From contig NZ_JBHTMY010000003.1 in NCBI RefSeq assembly GCF_042679565.1, positions 1,178,001-1,242,000 of the forward strand: a DNA stretch of 64,000 nucleotides. Direction: 5' to 3'. This DNA is from Namhaeicola litoreus. Lineage in GTDB: Bacteria > Bacteroidota > Bacteroidia > Flavobacteriales > Flavobacteriaceae. Below are positions 25,486 to 34,203 of this stretch, in pieces (position 1 is the first letter of the stretch; each line of letters opens with the position of its first letter). The translations under genes were made by a program, and so were the position numbers. Below the pieces are notes generated by a model, which saw only the letters and a list, made by a program, of their open reading frames with translations, did not search any database and had not been told where the DNA came from.

Positions 25486-26427
25486 ATGAAATATAAAAAA
25501 TTCATCAAAAACTCCGTAAACATCTCCGAAATTGGTTTGGGTGCATGGCAATTAGGTCAAAACTCAGGTTGGAAAAGCATGACAGAAAAGGAGGCTGTTC
25601 AACTGGTTCACAAATCTTTGGATCTCGGTATCAATTTTTTTGATACGGCTCCAAATTATGGACTGGGAACTGGTGAAGAGCGTTTGGGCAAAGCGCTAAA
25701 AGGCAAAGATCGAAGTAAAATCGTGATCAATACCAAATTTGGCCATACACACACCGGTCAACTAAACTTTAGAGCTGATCACATCAGGGAGTCTTTAACG
25801 GGTAGTTTAAAAAGGCTTCAGGTAGATTATGTCGATTCACTCATCATTCACAATCCGCCTTCTGCCTTTCTTGACGGAAATAAAAATGTCCATTACGCGA
25901 TACTAGAAAAGTTAATGGAAGAAGGTAAAATAAGGGCCTATGGTGCATCTTTAGATACCTTTGACAACATGAGGTTGTTGATGGAAACCACAAATTCGAA
26001 AGTAATTGAGGCCTTTTTTAATATTTTTCATCAGGATACTTTGCACGGATTTGAAATGGCAAAAAATAAAGAGGTGGGCATCATTGTAAAGATCCCACTA
26101 GATTCCGGTTGGTTAACAGGTAAGTATCATGCGAAAAGCAGGTTTAAGGATATTCGACGTCGCTGGTCTGAAGAAGATATTGAAACAAGAGCGATGCTGG
26201 TGAATAAAACCAGGGAAATTATTGGGACACAAGAAAACCTCGCCCAAATAGCCATCGCATTTTGTTTGGCCTATGATGCTGTTTCTACCGTAATTCCGGG
26301 TAATCTCAATATCGAACAGCTAACAAGTAATGTAGAGAGTACTCATCATCCTATTTCTCAGGACCTTAAAGAAAAACTTGAAGGTTTTTATCAATCTGAA
26401 ATTAAAGAACTCTACTTGCCTTGGTAA
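25486..26427 (+). CDS. Aldo/keto reductase
   Basis: A 313-residue NADPH-dependent oxidoreductase of the (beta/alpha)8 fold. The catalytic tetrad is visible as Asp53 and Tyr58 in FFDTAPNYGLGTGEERLG, Lys84 in VINTKFGH and His122 in SLIIHNPP. The C-terminal nucleotide-binding part is AYDAVSTVIPGNLNIEQLTSNV. The substrate is unknown; related proteins reduce sugar aldehydes or ketones. The end overlaps a possible short reading frame that is coupled to the next gene. Confidence 0.9.
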   Translation: MKYKKFIKNSVNISEIGLGAWQLGQNSGWKSMTEKEAVQLVHKSLDLGINFFDTAPNYGLGTGEERLGKALKGKDRSKIVINTKFGHTHTGQLNFRADHIRESLTGSLKRLQVDYVDSLIIHNPPSAFLDGNKNVHYAILEKLMEEGKIRAYGASLDTFDNMRLLMETTNSKVIEAFFNIFHQDTLHGFEMAKNKEVGIIVKIPLDSGWLTGKYHAKSRFKDIRRRWSEEDIETRAMLVNKTREIIGTQENLAQIAIAFCLAYDAVSTVIPGNLNIEQLTSNVESTHHPISQDLKEKLEGFYQSEIKELYLPW

Positions 26428-26549
26428 TCATCCCTACTTTAGGCTTTGCTCTGGTAAAATATGCAGAACTAGAGCCTTTTGTTACAGTATTGGTCTATAT
26501 CGTAATGGGTATATTTTTAGTCGCACTTATATGGTTACTCGGCGGATGA
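26421..26549 (+). CDS. Possible 42-residue hydrophobic peptide
   Basis: A reading frame from TTG 26421 to TGA 26549 encodes a peptide with one strong hydrophobic segment (FVTVLVYIVMGIFLVALIW). It overlaps the last codons of the aldo/keto reductase gene by 7 bp and its stop overlaps the next ATG (ATGA), which is the layout of a coupled operon gene. There is no ATG and no known family, so it may be chance. Confidence 0.3.
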   Translation: MVIIPTLGFALVKYAELEPFVTVLVYIVMGIFLVALIWLLGG

Positions 26550-27181
26550 AAAAGATTGTTTTTTTAATTTTGGGATTTTATTTCATCTGGAACAAACCTG
26601 CTTTTGCACAGGACGAAAATACCATATCCGGATCGACGTGGAGCCATGATATCGAAGGATGGCTTTATCTAGTCCCTGATCAAGTAGTGTTTTCTCCCGT
26701 TTATATCCTTGATAAAGGTTGGTTGCACATGGAGGCCCGGTACAATTATGAAGATTTAAATACATTTTCTGCCTGGTTTGGCTACAATTTTAGCGGAGGC
26801 AATCACTTTAAATACACATTTACACCCATGATAGGAGGCTTGGCAGGTAAGCTCAACGGACTTTCTCCGGGACTGGAAGTTGATTTTGATTTTTATGGTT
26901 TTAACTTGAACTCGAGTTCACAATATGTTTTTAATTTTAAAGATAGGCATAGTGACTTTTACTATAATTGGACTGACTTTACCTATGCTCCTTTAGATTG
27001 GATGTCGTTTGGATTTAGTTTTCAAAGAACCCAACTTTATCAGAATTCGCTTGAACTGCAATATGGCCCCATGATCGACCTCGGTTATAAGTGGTTTGAA
27101 TTGTCATGTTATTATTTTAATCCGTTCAATAATGATCCATATTTTGTCTTATCCCTATCCGTCTTGCTTCCCGAACCATAA
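26546..27181 (+). CDS. Secreted outer-membrane beta-barrel-like protein
   Basis: The 211-residue protein starts at ATG 26546 with a signal peptide (MKKIVFLILGFYFIW, cut after KPAFAQ). A longer frame from 26378 overlaps the aldo/keto reductase gene and is rejected. The mature part has regular aromatic strands (WLHMEARYNYEDLNTFSAWFG; KYTFTPMIGGLAGKLNG; LDWMSFGFSFQRTQLY; FVLSLSVLL), typical of a small outer-membrane barrel of about ten strands. Function not known. Confidence 0.6.
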   Translation: MKKIVFLILGFYFIWNKPAFAQDENTISGSTWSHDIEGWLYLVPDQVVFSPVYILDKGWLHMEARYNYEDLNTFSAWFGYNFSGGNHFKYTFTPMIGGLAGKLNGLSPGLEVDFDFYGFNLNSSSQYVFNFKDRHSDFYYNWTDFTYAPLDWMSFGFSFQRTQLYQNSLELQYGPMIDLGYKWFELSCYYFNPFNNDPYFVLSLSVLLPEP

Positions 27182-27346
27182 TATAAAAAACTACGTAGAA
27201 TAATCATTCATCCTGAATAAAGGCTACATCATTTACAACATGCTGTAAAAAATATAGCAAATCCATAATTGACGTGGTTTAAAGACTTTCTATTTCAACC
27301 ATTTGAAAAAAAAAAAAAATGATTTTCCTTCATCTGAAAAAATCAT

Positions 27347-27354
27347 TAATTTAG
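27347..27354 (+). promoter_or_regulatory. -7-like element of the DUF3604-PPIase-HupE operon
   Basis: TAATTTAG lies 40 bp before the start codon, after an A-rich tract (about 14 A at 27306-27319). The region 27218-27340 is similar to 31252-31400 downstream of the operon. Confidence 0.4.
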
Positions 27355-27393
27355 TGGTTATAAGCAAATTGAAACTAATTAAATCTACCTAAA

Positions 27394-29250
27394 ATGAAAT
27401 TATACTTAAAATTTATCGTCTTGATGGTCATTCTTGTCTCCTGCAATAACAAAATGAAAGAGCAAGAAACTACAAATTCTGAACAGGAAGAGGGGTATAT
27501 GCATAATGGAGTGAGTTATAATGTAGGAGAAAATGAATTAAAAGAAGCATATTTTGGAGAACAGCACCTGCATACTGCTGCCTCAATGGATGCCTTCATT
27601 GCCGGAACTCGACTTACACCCGATGATGCCTATCGTTTTGCTCAGGGTGAAGAGATGATTGTCAATGGGAAACCTCATAAATTACACAGACCATTAGACT
27701 GGGCAGCTGTAACCGATCACGGTGAATTTCTTGGAGAAACCTACACCTTGATGAACGAAGGAACACCGGGCTATGACAGTGAAGCTGCTAAATCAATGAG
27801 AGATGCTCCGGATTTGGAAACAGCATTAAAGGTTTACAATAAGTATGTACTGGATGCTTTGGCTGGAGGCGACGCACATCCTGACTTTTGGCAAGGGTAT
27901 GAGGCAGTAAAATCACAATGGCAGAAAAACATTGAGGCCACCGAAAAAAATTACAAACCCGGAAAGTTTACGACTATCCATGGCTACGAGTGGAGTTCTG
28001 CTCCCAACACTGCCAACCTGCACCGAAATGTATTCTTTAGAGATTCAAATGTGCCCGATATGCCTTTCTCAGCAAATGAAGGGGCTTCTCCTCAAGAACT
28101 GTGGGATTGGATGATTACTCAGGAGAAAAACGGGGTGAAAGTGTTGTGTAACCCTCATAACCCCAATGAAAGTAAAGGTATGTTGTTTCCTGAAGTCGCT
28201 ATGAACGATAAACCTATTGATAAGGCCTATGCAGAAACTCGCCAGCATTTTGAAAGAAACTTAGAAATGATGCAAACCAAAGGGAATTCAGAAGTGGTTC
28301 CTAATTTCTGGCCTAATGATGAATTTGCAGATTTTGAAAATGCCGTTTCACTTCAGGAGTACAATGGTAGAGTCTTTGAAAAGCATAATTTTATCCGCTA
28401 TGGATTGACCAGAGGGGTCAAATACAAAGAAGAATTAGGTGTGAACCCTTTCAAATATGGATTTGTTGGGGGTACCGATAGTCATAATGGATTGATGTCG
28501 AACGTTGAAGAATTTAATTATGTGGGCCATCATGGTATGGCAGATGAGACAGCATTGGACCGATCAAGAAATGAACAGGATGGCGAAATGTTCAACCGTG
28601 ATATGAATCCAGGAGGCTTAACAGGCGTATGGGCAACTTCCAATACAAGAGAAGCGATCTGGGATGGAATGCATCAACGAGAATCATTTGCCACTTCAGG
28701 GCCAAGAATCAAAGTGCGTTTTTTTGCAGGAAATGGCTATCAGTCATCGTATAATTCATATGAAGAAATGGTGAAAGATGGTTATGCCAAAGGAGTGCCC
28801 ATGGGACAAAATTATAAAGGCAACAGCACTCCAGAATTTTTGGTCTGGGCAATAAAAGACCCTATCGCACCAAATTTGGACCGAATTCAAATTATTAAAG
28901 GTTGGGTTGAAAATGGAGCAATGAAAGATACCATCTTTAACATCGCTGCCTCTGAAGACCGATTGAAACCGGATGGAACCGTAACGCCTATCGATGCACC
29001 CATAGACATGAAAACAGGTGAGTTCAATAAGGAAAAAGGAGCGCCGGAATTAATGGTCGTATGGAAAGATCCTACCTTTGATCCCAATCAAAATGCTTAT
29101 TACTATGTAAGGGTGATACAACTGCCAACAGCGAGATTTAGTTTATGGGATGAGATCAGAAATCCTGATGTCCACTATCCGGAAGATACAAAAAAAGTGA
29201 TTCAAGAGCGCGCTTGGGCTTCTCCTATCTGGATTGAGCCGGCTAACTGA
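27394..29250 (+). CDS. DUF3604 lipoprotein, PHP-like metallohydrolase, subtype A (copy 3)
   Basis: A 618-residue lipoprotein (lipobox LVSC, Cys17). Metal motifs are GEQHLHTAASMDA (His58, His60), TDHGEFLG, YEWSSAPNTANLHRNVFFRD, NPHNPNESKG, MMQTKGNSEV and GGTDSHNG. It is the partner of copy 1 (subtype A), sharing DAYRFAQGEE/DAYRFAKGEE and the C-terminal VIQERAWASPIW. The PPIase gene begins 5 bp after its stop and the HupE/UreJ gene overlaps the PPIase gene, so the three are one transcript. Function of the family is unknown to me; an exported metal-dependent hydrolase of a phosphorylated or similar substrate is inference from the PHP-like motif. Confidence 0.85.
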   Translation: MKLYLKFIVLMVILVSCNNKMKEQETTNSEQEEGYMHNGVSYNVGENELKEAYFGEQHLHTAASMDAFIAGTRLTPDDAYRFAQGEEMIVNGKPHKLHRPLDWAAVTDHGEFLGETYTLMNEGTPGYDSEAAKSMRDAPDLETALKVYNKYVLDALAGGDAHPDFWQGYEAVKSQWQKNIEATEKNYKPGKFTTIHGYEWSSAPNTANLHRNVFFRDSNVPDMPFSANEGASPQELWDWMITQEKNGVKVLCNPHNPNESKGMLFPEVAMNDKPIDKAYAETRQHFERNLEMMQTKGNSEVVPNFWPNDEFADFENAVSLQEYNGRVFEKHNFIRYGLTRGVKYKEELGVNPFKYGFVGGTDSHNGLMSNVEEFNYVGHHGMADETALDRSRNEQDGEMFNRDMNPGGLTGVWATSNTREAIWDGMHQRESFATSGPRIKVRFFAGNGYQSSYNSYEEMVKDGYAKGVPMGQNYKGNSTPEFLVWAIKDPIAPNLDRIQIIKGWVENGAMKDTIFNIAASEDRLKPDGTVTPIDAPIDMKTGEFNKEKGAPELMVVWKDPTFDPNQNAYYYVRVIQLPTARFSLWDEIRNPDVHYPEDTKKVIQERAWASPIWIEPAN

Positions 29251-29255
29251 GATGT

Positions 29256-30116
29256 ATGAAGAAATTTTTAAAAGAACCTTTGTTGCATTTCATGCTTTTG
29301 GGTGCGATGATCTTTGGGTATTACTACCTGACAAATGAAGCTGAGGAATCTGAGGCTGCCATTGTTATTGATGATGCCGAATACGATTATTTGCTTAGCC
29401 TATGGAAAAACCAATGGCAAAGAGAACCGAATGAAGATGATATTAAAGCTTTTCTCGACCAATATATTCGGCAAGAAGTGTTTTACAAAGAAGCTTTGGC
29501 ATTGAGTTTGGATCACAACGATATCATCGTTAAAAGACGTTTGGCGCAGAAAATGGAGGCAGTTTCCAATGATTTAAATGCGATGATAAAACCTCCAACA
29601 GAAGGAGATCTACATGCATTTTACTTAGCAAACCAAGCACTGTTTCAATTGCCTCCAAGCTTTACCTTTCAGCAGGTTTTGTTTTTAAATAACGAACAAA
29701 ACCTTGCAGAGCAATTGGCAATCAGCAAGAATGCATTGAACAATGGAGGTGAAATTCCCGCAAACAGGAAACAGAAGTTATCCCTTCCCAATCTCTGGGA
29801 GAACAGTTCACCAGCGGAAATAAACAACGCATTTGGAGGTGATTTTGCCCAGGCTTTGGACAGTCTGCCGATCACTCAATGGGTGGGCCCCGTTCTTTCT
29901 GGTTTTGGGCAGCATTTGGTGTATATATCTAAAAAAGATAGTTCTAAAATGGCGAACTTCGAAGATGTCAAACCCTATGTTCTCAATGAATATGAATACC
30001 AGTCCGAGCTTGAAACACAAGAACAAGTATATCTTGAATTACTGGATAAATATGGGCTAAAAATTACATCGGGCAAAGTTCCAAATAGTGTAAAAGATAG
30101 CTACCGCATACAATGA
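29256..30116 (+). CDS. Membrane-anchored parvulin-type peptidylprolyl isomerase (copy 1)
   Basis: The 286-residue protein has an N-terminal membrane anchor (HFMLLGAMIFGYYYL), then a SurA/PpiD-like helical part (DDIKAFLDQYIRQEVFYKEALALSLDHNDIIVKRRLAQKM) and a parvulin-like domain (FTFQQVLF ... GPVLSGFGQHLVYISKK). Such proteins fold or escort envelope proteins in the periplasm. The sequence LKEPLLHF at the start is shared with the copy at 57236 (LKEPLVHF). Its position between a DUF3604 lipoprotein and HupE/UreJ in both loci suggests it assists those products. The stop overlaps the next start (ATGA). Confidence 0.8.
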   Translation: MKKFLKEPLLHFMLLGAMIFGYYYLTNEAEESEAAIVIDDAEYDYLLSLWKNQWQREPNEDDIKAFLDQYIRQEVFYKEALALSLDHNDIIVKRRLAQKMEAVSNDLNAMIKPPTEGDLHAFYLANQALFQLPPSFTFQQVLFLNNEQNLAEQLAISKNALNNGGEIPANRKQKLSLPNLWENSSPAEINNAFGGDFAQALDSLPITQWVGPVLSGFGQHLVYISKKDSSKMANFEDVKPYVLNEYEYQSELETQEQVYLELLDKYGLKITSGKVPNSVKDSYRIQ

Positions 30117-31099
30117 GGCTTTTTCTAATTACCCTTTTGGTTTTTTCGTCTGGCCTTGGAAGTCACTCCCTGTTTGCACATGAGGTACGCCCGGCTTTTT
30201 TACAAATTGAAGAGCAATCGCCTCATCACTATGCTGTATTGTGGAAAGTGCCTCGCACGGTTGATAAGGTTTTGGATATTCAACCTCAGTTTGAAAAGAG
30301 TTTTACACTTTCAGAAACCCTTCCCCCGCGCATATTGGAGGCTTTTGTGTTATATAATTACCAGCTCAAAGGCGAGAAAAGTATCGCAAATACCCGGCTT
30401 TCGATCGATCAGCTCAATACAACAGGAACTGATGTGTTGGTTGTGGTTCGCTTACTGAATGGCGAGCAACATAGTTTTCTTCTTCAACCCACCAGGAACT
30501 CTATTTTAATTCCGGAAACACCTAGTAAATGGAATGTGGCAAAAACCTATATCATTTTAGGCATTGAACACATCTTACTCGGTTTTGATCATTTGTTGTT
30601 TGTGTTAGCCCTTGTATTAATCACGAAAGGTTTTAAAAAACTTTTGAAGACAATTACAGCATTTACCTTGGCACACAGTATCACTTTAAGTTTTTCAGTG
30701 TTGGGCATAGCGAATTTGCCTGGACCTCCGGTTGAAGCAGTGATTGCTTTGAGTATTGTTTTTCTCGCCTTGGAGATCCTAAAAATCCAAAAAGGTAATT
30801 CCACCCTCACCAGTAAAAAGCCCTGGATCGTCGCCTTTGTTTTTGGCTTACTTCATGGATTTGGCTTCGCAGGCGCCTTGCAAGACATTGGTTTGCCTCA
30901 AAAAGAAATTCCTCTAGCTTTGGCCACCTTCAATATCGGCGTAGAATTAGGACAAATTTTATTTGTTTTGGTGGTTTTAGTGTTACTTAGATTCATTCGT
31001 TCTTATGTGCCCAGAAAAAATTGGACCGAAAAACTTGCCCCCTATGCCATAGGTACATTGGCAGCATTTTGGTTGATCGATCGGATCGTTGGTTTTTAA
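30113..31099 (+). CDS. HupE/UreJ family membrane protein (copy 1)
   Basis: A 328-residue protein with a signal peptide (cut near SLFAHE), a periplasmic N-terminal domain (EVRPAFLQIEEQSPHHYAVLW) and about six transmembrane helices at residues 140-325. Conserved histidines lie in the helices: GIEHILLGFDHLLFVLAL, FTLAHSITLSFSVLG and FGLLHGFGFAGAL, the motifs of HupE/UreJ nickel or cobalt permeases. Substrate is not proven for this two-domain subgroup. Translation is coupled to the PPIase gene by an ATGA overlap. The closest protein in the window is encoded at 58116 with the same neighbours. Confidence 0.85.
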   Translation: MRLFLITLLVFSSGLGSHSLFAHEVRPAFLQIEEQSPHHYAVLWKVPRTVDKVLDIQPQFEKSFTLSETLPPRILEAFVLYNYQLKGEKSIANTRLSIDQLNTTGTDVLVVVRLLNGEQHSFLLQPTRNSILIPETPSKWNVAKTYIILGIEHILLGFDHLLFVLALVLITKGFKKLLKTITAFTLAHSITLSFSVLGIANLPGPPVEAVIALSIVFLALEILKIQKGNSTLTSKKPWIVAFVFGLLHGFGFAGALQDIGLPQKEIPLALATFNIGVELGQILFVLVVLVLLRFIRSYVPRKNWTEKLAPYAIGTLAAFWLIDRIVGF

Positions 31100-31462
31100 T
31101 ATGAATGGGTACTTCAACAAAATAATCCGTGTAACAACAACATAAGTGCTTTATTTAGTAGAACAGATTAGTATGAGCCATGAAATTAAAGTCTTTATCA
31201 TGCATCAATGTGCTTCTACTTGACAGTTTCCATAATTTATACCCTTGATGCATATAGGCTATATCCTTTAAACATGCTGTAAAAAATTTAAACTCTCTTT
31301 TTTAAGTTTTGTAAAGAAATATGACAAATTCAATATTGGAGTAATTTTGAGACTTTTTACCTCAACCAAATAATAGGCAGAAAAACTTGAATGATCTCTT
31401 TTCATAATGCATAAATAATTATTTTAGTAATTGTATCATGCTTTGTAAGATATGTAGCCAAA
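31100..31462. other. Gene-free stretch with a copy of the upstream operon region
   Basis: No coding sequence is seen in these 363 bp. The part 31252-31400 resembles 27218-27340 in front of the operon: both hold ACATGCTGTAAAAAAT, then AAATTCAATATTGGAGTAA versus AAATCCATAATTGACGTGG, then GAGACTTTTTACCTCAACCA versus AAGACTTTCTATTTCAACCA. The stretch therefore probably carries a promoter region duplicated together with, or before loss of, a related gene. Confidence 0.5.
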
Positions 31463-32236
31463 ATGGGAAGAATACACTTATTTGAATTTGAAGACCAAAA
31501 GTGGTTTCCAACTTATTTAAGGAATTATGTCACTGACTTCTTACAGTTTTTGTCCAATAAGACAAAAATGTACAGGCCAATTATTCCAAAACTTAAAAAA
31601 ATGCTACTAAAGGACAAAACACATCGTATGATCGATCTAGGTTCAGGCGGTGGTGGCGGTCTTATTTGGTTGAACTCTGAATTGACAAAAGACATTCCGG
31701 ATCTGAAAATAATTTTGACTGACCTTTATCCCAACATTCTGGCATTCAAATTCGTTCAAAAGAAAGCAGACAATTTTGAGTTTGTGGAAAAGCCGGTTGA
31801 TGCGAGAAAGGTGCCCGAGGAATTAAGTGGATTGAGAACCCAATTTTTATCTTTGCACCATTTTAAGCCAAAAGATGCAAAACTGATTCTGCAAAATGCC
31901 ATTGACACAAAAAACTCAATTGCAATATTTGAAGGACAAGAAAGAAGCATTCCAAGTATTTTTGCTATGCTTTTATCTCCAATGAGCGTTTTGCTGGTCA
32001 CACCATTTTTAAGACCCTTTAAAATCGGACGGATTATTTTTACCTATTTTATCCCAATAGTCCCGCTAATTGTGTTGTGGGACGGAGTTGTTTCATCATT
32101 GAGAACCTATTCAGTGAAAGAGATGAATGAACTTGTTGAGAACCTAAACGGAACAGAAAACTATGATTGGGAAATTGACAAAGTAAAGTCCGGACCGGGT
32201 GTTGTGCTTTATTTATTAGGAACCAAGAAAGAATGA
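31463..32236 (+). CDS. SAM-dependent methyltransferase-like protein with a hydrophobic segment
   Basis: The 257-residue protein has the class I SAM-binding motif MIDLGSGGGGGLIWL near residues 56-70, then an acidic motif II strand (KIILTDLYPN). The C-terminal half contains long hydrophobic stretches (IFAMLLSPMSVLLVTPFL; IIFTYFIPIVPLIVLWDGV), suggesting attachment to the membrane or a lipid substrate. It ends LYLLGTKKE. Upstream sequence TGTAGC and downstream GCTACA near the ends of the gene resemble the cassette arms seen at 18-24 kb. Substrate unknown. Confidence 0.65.
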   Translation: MGRIHLFEFEDQKWFPTYLRNYVTDFLQFLSNKTKMYRPIIPKLKKMLLKDKTHRMIDLGSGGGGGLIWLNSELTKDIPDLKIILTDLYPNILAFKFVQKKADNFEFVEKPVDARKVPEELSGLRTQFLSLHHFKPKDAKLILQNAIDTKNSIAIFEGQERSIPSIFAMLLSPMSVLLVTPFLRPFKIGRIIFTYFIPIVPLIVLWDGVVSSLRTYSVKEMNELVENLNGTENYDWEIDKVKSGPGVVLYLLGTKKE

Positions 32237-32238
32237 AT

Positions 32239-32339
32239 CCGTGCTACAAAAATGTATAATAAATAGGCAATCTATCGTAAAATCAAAGGTTTTGGTTCTG
32301 TGAGATCCACTACTTTAAATATACTAAACGTTGTACACC
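32239..32339 (+). repeat. attC-like site G (weaker)
   Basis: The outer boxes are CGTGCTACAAA (from 32239) and GTTGTACACC (32330-32339), and the inner arms are TATAATAAATAG and CTACTTTAAATATA (32310-32323). The layout matches the sites in the cassette array, but the pairing is poorer and the boxes are of a different sequence type. Confidence 0.35.
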
Positions 32340-32348
32340 ATTTAAAAA

Positions 32349-32762
32349 ATGATATTTAAAAGACCTAAAATACTTATGACAATCATAGCCAAGTATATCG
32401 TAATTTTCTTTGGTATTTTTCTCATTGGAGTTGGTTTTTTAATGCTCCTGAAACCGGCAAAGGCAAGAGCTTATTTAAGACAAGCCGGAAGCACTAACCT
32501 GATCAATTATGTTGAGATTACGATTCGAATGATACCCGCGGCAGGGCTTGTTCTATATTCAGCATACTCGAAATTTCCTGAAATATTAAAGTATTTAGGT
32601 TGGTTCATGATCTTTACTTCTCTGGTCCTATATTTCGTGCCACGAAGAATTCATCATGGGTATGCACTGAGGTGTGCAAACGTTTTAACACCTAAATTAA
32701 TGAGAGTGGTATCACCCTTCTCCATGCTATTTGGGATGGGAATAATCTATTCAGTACTATAA
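32349..32762 (+). CDS. Small four-helix membrane protein of unknown function
   Basis: A 137-residue protein with about four hydrophobic segments (AKYIVIFFGIFLIGVGFLMLL; ITIRMIPAAGLVLYSAY; YLGWFMIFTSLVLYFV; VSPFSMLFGMGIIYSVL) and the loop KPAKARAYLRQAGSTNLINY. It starts 10 bp after the R'-like arm of site G. A second ATG nine codons in would also give a plausible start. No family recognised. Confidence 0.55.
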   Translation: MIFKRPKILMTIIAKYIVIFFGIFLIGVGFLMLLKPAKARAYLRQAGSTNLINYVEITIRMIPAAGLVLYSAYSKFPEILKYLGWFMIFTSLVLYFVPRRIHHGYALRCANVLTPKLMRVVSPFSMLFGMGIIYSVL

Positions 32763-32803
32763 GGAACATATGATTTGAATTGAATAATTAAAATGAATTA
32801 TAT

Positions 32804-33349
32804 ATGATGAAAAAATTATACATATTGACTTCTATTATCCTCCTTTCCTCATTTTCATCGGCCCTCAAGGCCCAAGAAAATGACTTTATAAAGGAATACT
32901 TGGAGCGAATGGAAAATTCAAAAAAGTATTTACTATTTGTTGCGGAAACAATGCCAGAGGATAAATACGATTACAAGGCGACGCCCGAATCAATGAGTTT
33001 TGCCGAAAACTTGATGCATATCGCTTGGGCTATGGATTGGCATAGTCAGTCTTTAATGGGCGGGCGAGAAGCAAGAGATTGGAATACCGACACAGAACTC
33101 AAGGTAGATAACAAATCAAAACAGGAGATGATTGACAAAATCAGCGAAACCTTTGATATTACCATGGATTTCATCTCAAATTTTGATCCAAACAAACTTG
33201 AGGATAGGTTGGACTATTTTGGAGCGAACAGAACAAAAAGACAGATCATGTTATTACTCGCAGACCACATCACGCACCATAGAGCACAAATGCTTGTCTC
33301 TATGCGATTGAACGGACTTAAACCGCCAAGATACGTTTTGTACCAATAA
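32804..33349 (+). CDS. Secreted DinB-family protein
   Basis: The 181-residue protein has a signal peptide (cut after SALKAQ) and the four-helix DinB/YfiT fold: ETMPEDKYDYKATPESMSFAENLMHIAWAMDWH, then DITMDFISNFDPNKLEDRL, and the third ligand region LLADHITHHRAQMLVSMRLNG. The histidines in MHIAW/DWH and in DHITHH are the usual metal ligands. DinB-like proteins include thiol-dependent transferases in Gram-positives; the exported Bacteroidetes forms have no assigned reaction. It ends with KPPRYVLYQ, the common C-terminus in this group. Confidence 0.85.
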   Translation: MMKKLYILTSIILLSSFSSALKAQENDFIKEYLERMENSKKYLLFVAETMPEDKYDYKATPESMSFAENLMHIAWAMDWHSQSLMGGREARDWNTDTELKVDNKSKQEMIDKISETFDITMDFISNFDPNKLEDRLDYFGANRTKRQIMLLLADHITHHRAQMLVSMRLNGLKPPRYVLYQ

Positions 33350-33504
33350 TGAAAAAAAGAGAAACAAAACGGAATCAAAACAAAAAACGCGATCGAAATA
33401 CCCAAACGAAATTCTACAATACAATGATCGGTAAAATTTCAAATAAGAGGTATTGAAAACCGGATAATACTACTTTTGTCAAATTGTTCAGCATTATATT
33501 CATT

Positions 33505-34203
33505 ATGGAAAATATATCTCATACAGAGAATCAAATTCAATACGTCACTAATTTTCAAGACTTTGTTAGCGCTTCTTTTCATGGAAAAATAAATGCGATT
33601 TGTTGGAATCGCAAACTAGCAGGTGATTTTTCTGAAATTGTCAGACTGTTAGCGTCAAACGAAAATATAGCCGAAATTCAACCCAATGACCTTCTTAAAC
33701 TTAAGTTGAGCGACCAGGGGCAGCTTGCTCGTGAAATTCTTTTAGAGGATCTCAAGACCTTGAAAGATCTTGGGGCCTGTCCAACGCTTAATCTGATCGA
33801 ATACTATGACAGAGATGATGGCAATCCGCTTTTCCCAACGGATGTTTATTCATTTCATGTAGATCGCTCTCCTATTCCAGTCGACACCTTTTTATGCACT
33901 TACTGCGGCGAGTCTAGCGAAATATTACCAAACGCACAAGCCAGACAAAAAATACTTGTCCCCGAAATACGTGATGAACTTAAAAAAATATATCAAGTAG
34001 CAGAGGAAGATTTTGAATCATTTTTGAGTGAAAATTTCTTTGATCTGCACTATCTGGCCAAACCTGAGGCAAAGCCAATAAAGTTAGGTTTAGGCCATTT
34101 ATACAGATTGGCTATTGATCACCCTAAAAGTAAAGTTCTCCCTTGTATTCATCGCGCACCAAAGGAAAAAAGTGGACAAAAAAGGCTATTATTGATCTGT
34201 TAA
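33505..34203 (+). CDS. DUF1826-like protein
   Basis: The 232-residue protein starts at ATG 33505 (MENISHTENQIQYV); the upstream TTG at 33484 is not needed. The central motif FHVDRSPIPVDTFLCTYCGESSEIL and the C-terminal VLPCIHRAPKEKSGQKRLLLIC resemble the DUF1826 pattern (HxD ... CTY ... IHRSP ... RLLL), which looks like a metal-site protein related to 2-oxoglutarate-oxygenase folds by the HxD and distal His. The family call is from memory and tentative. No signal peptide. Confidence 0.55.
   Translation: MENISHTENQIQYVTNFQDFVSASFHGKINAICWNRKLAGDFSEIVRLLASNENIAEIQPNDLLKLKLSDQGQLAREILLEDLKTLKDLGACPTLNLIEYYDRDDGNPLFPTDVYSFHVDRSPIPVDTFLCTYCGESSEILPNAQARQKILVPEIRDELKKIYQVAEEDFESFLSENFFDLHYLAKPEAKPIKLGLGHLYRLAIDHPKSKVLPCIHRAPKEKSGQKRLLLIC

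Noticed and set aside
26378..26545. Extended N-terminus of the barrel protein overlapping the aldo/keto reductase gene
   Set aside because: The signal peptide starts at ATG 26546; the extension is out of frame with the reductase and lacks hydrophobic order.
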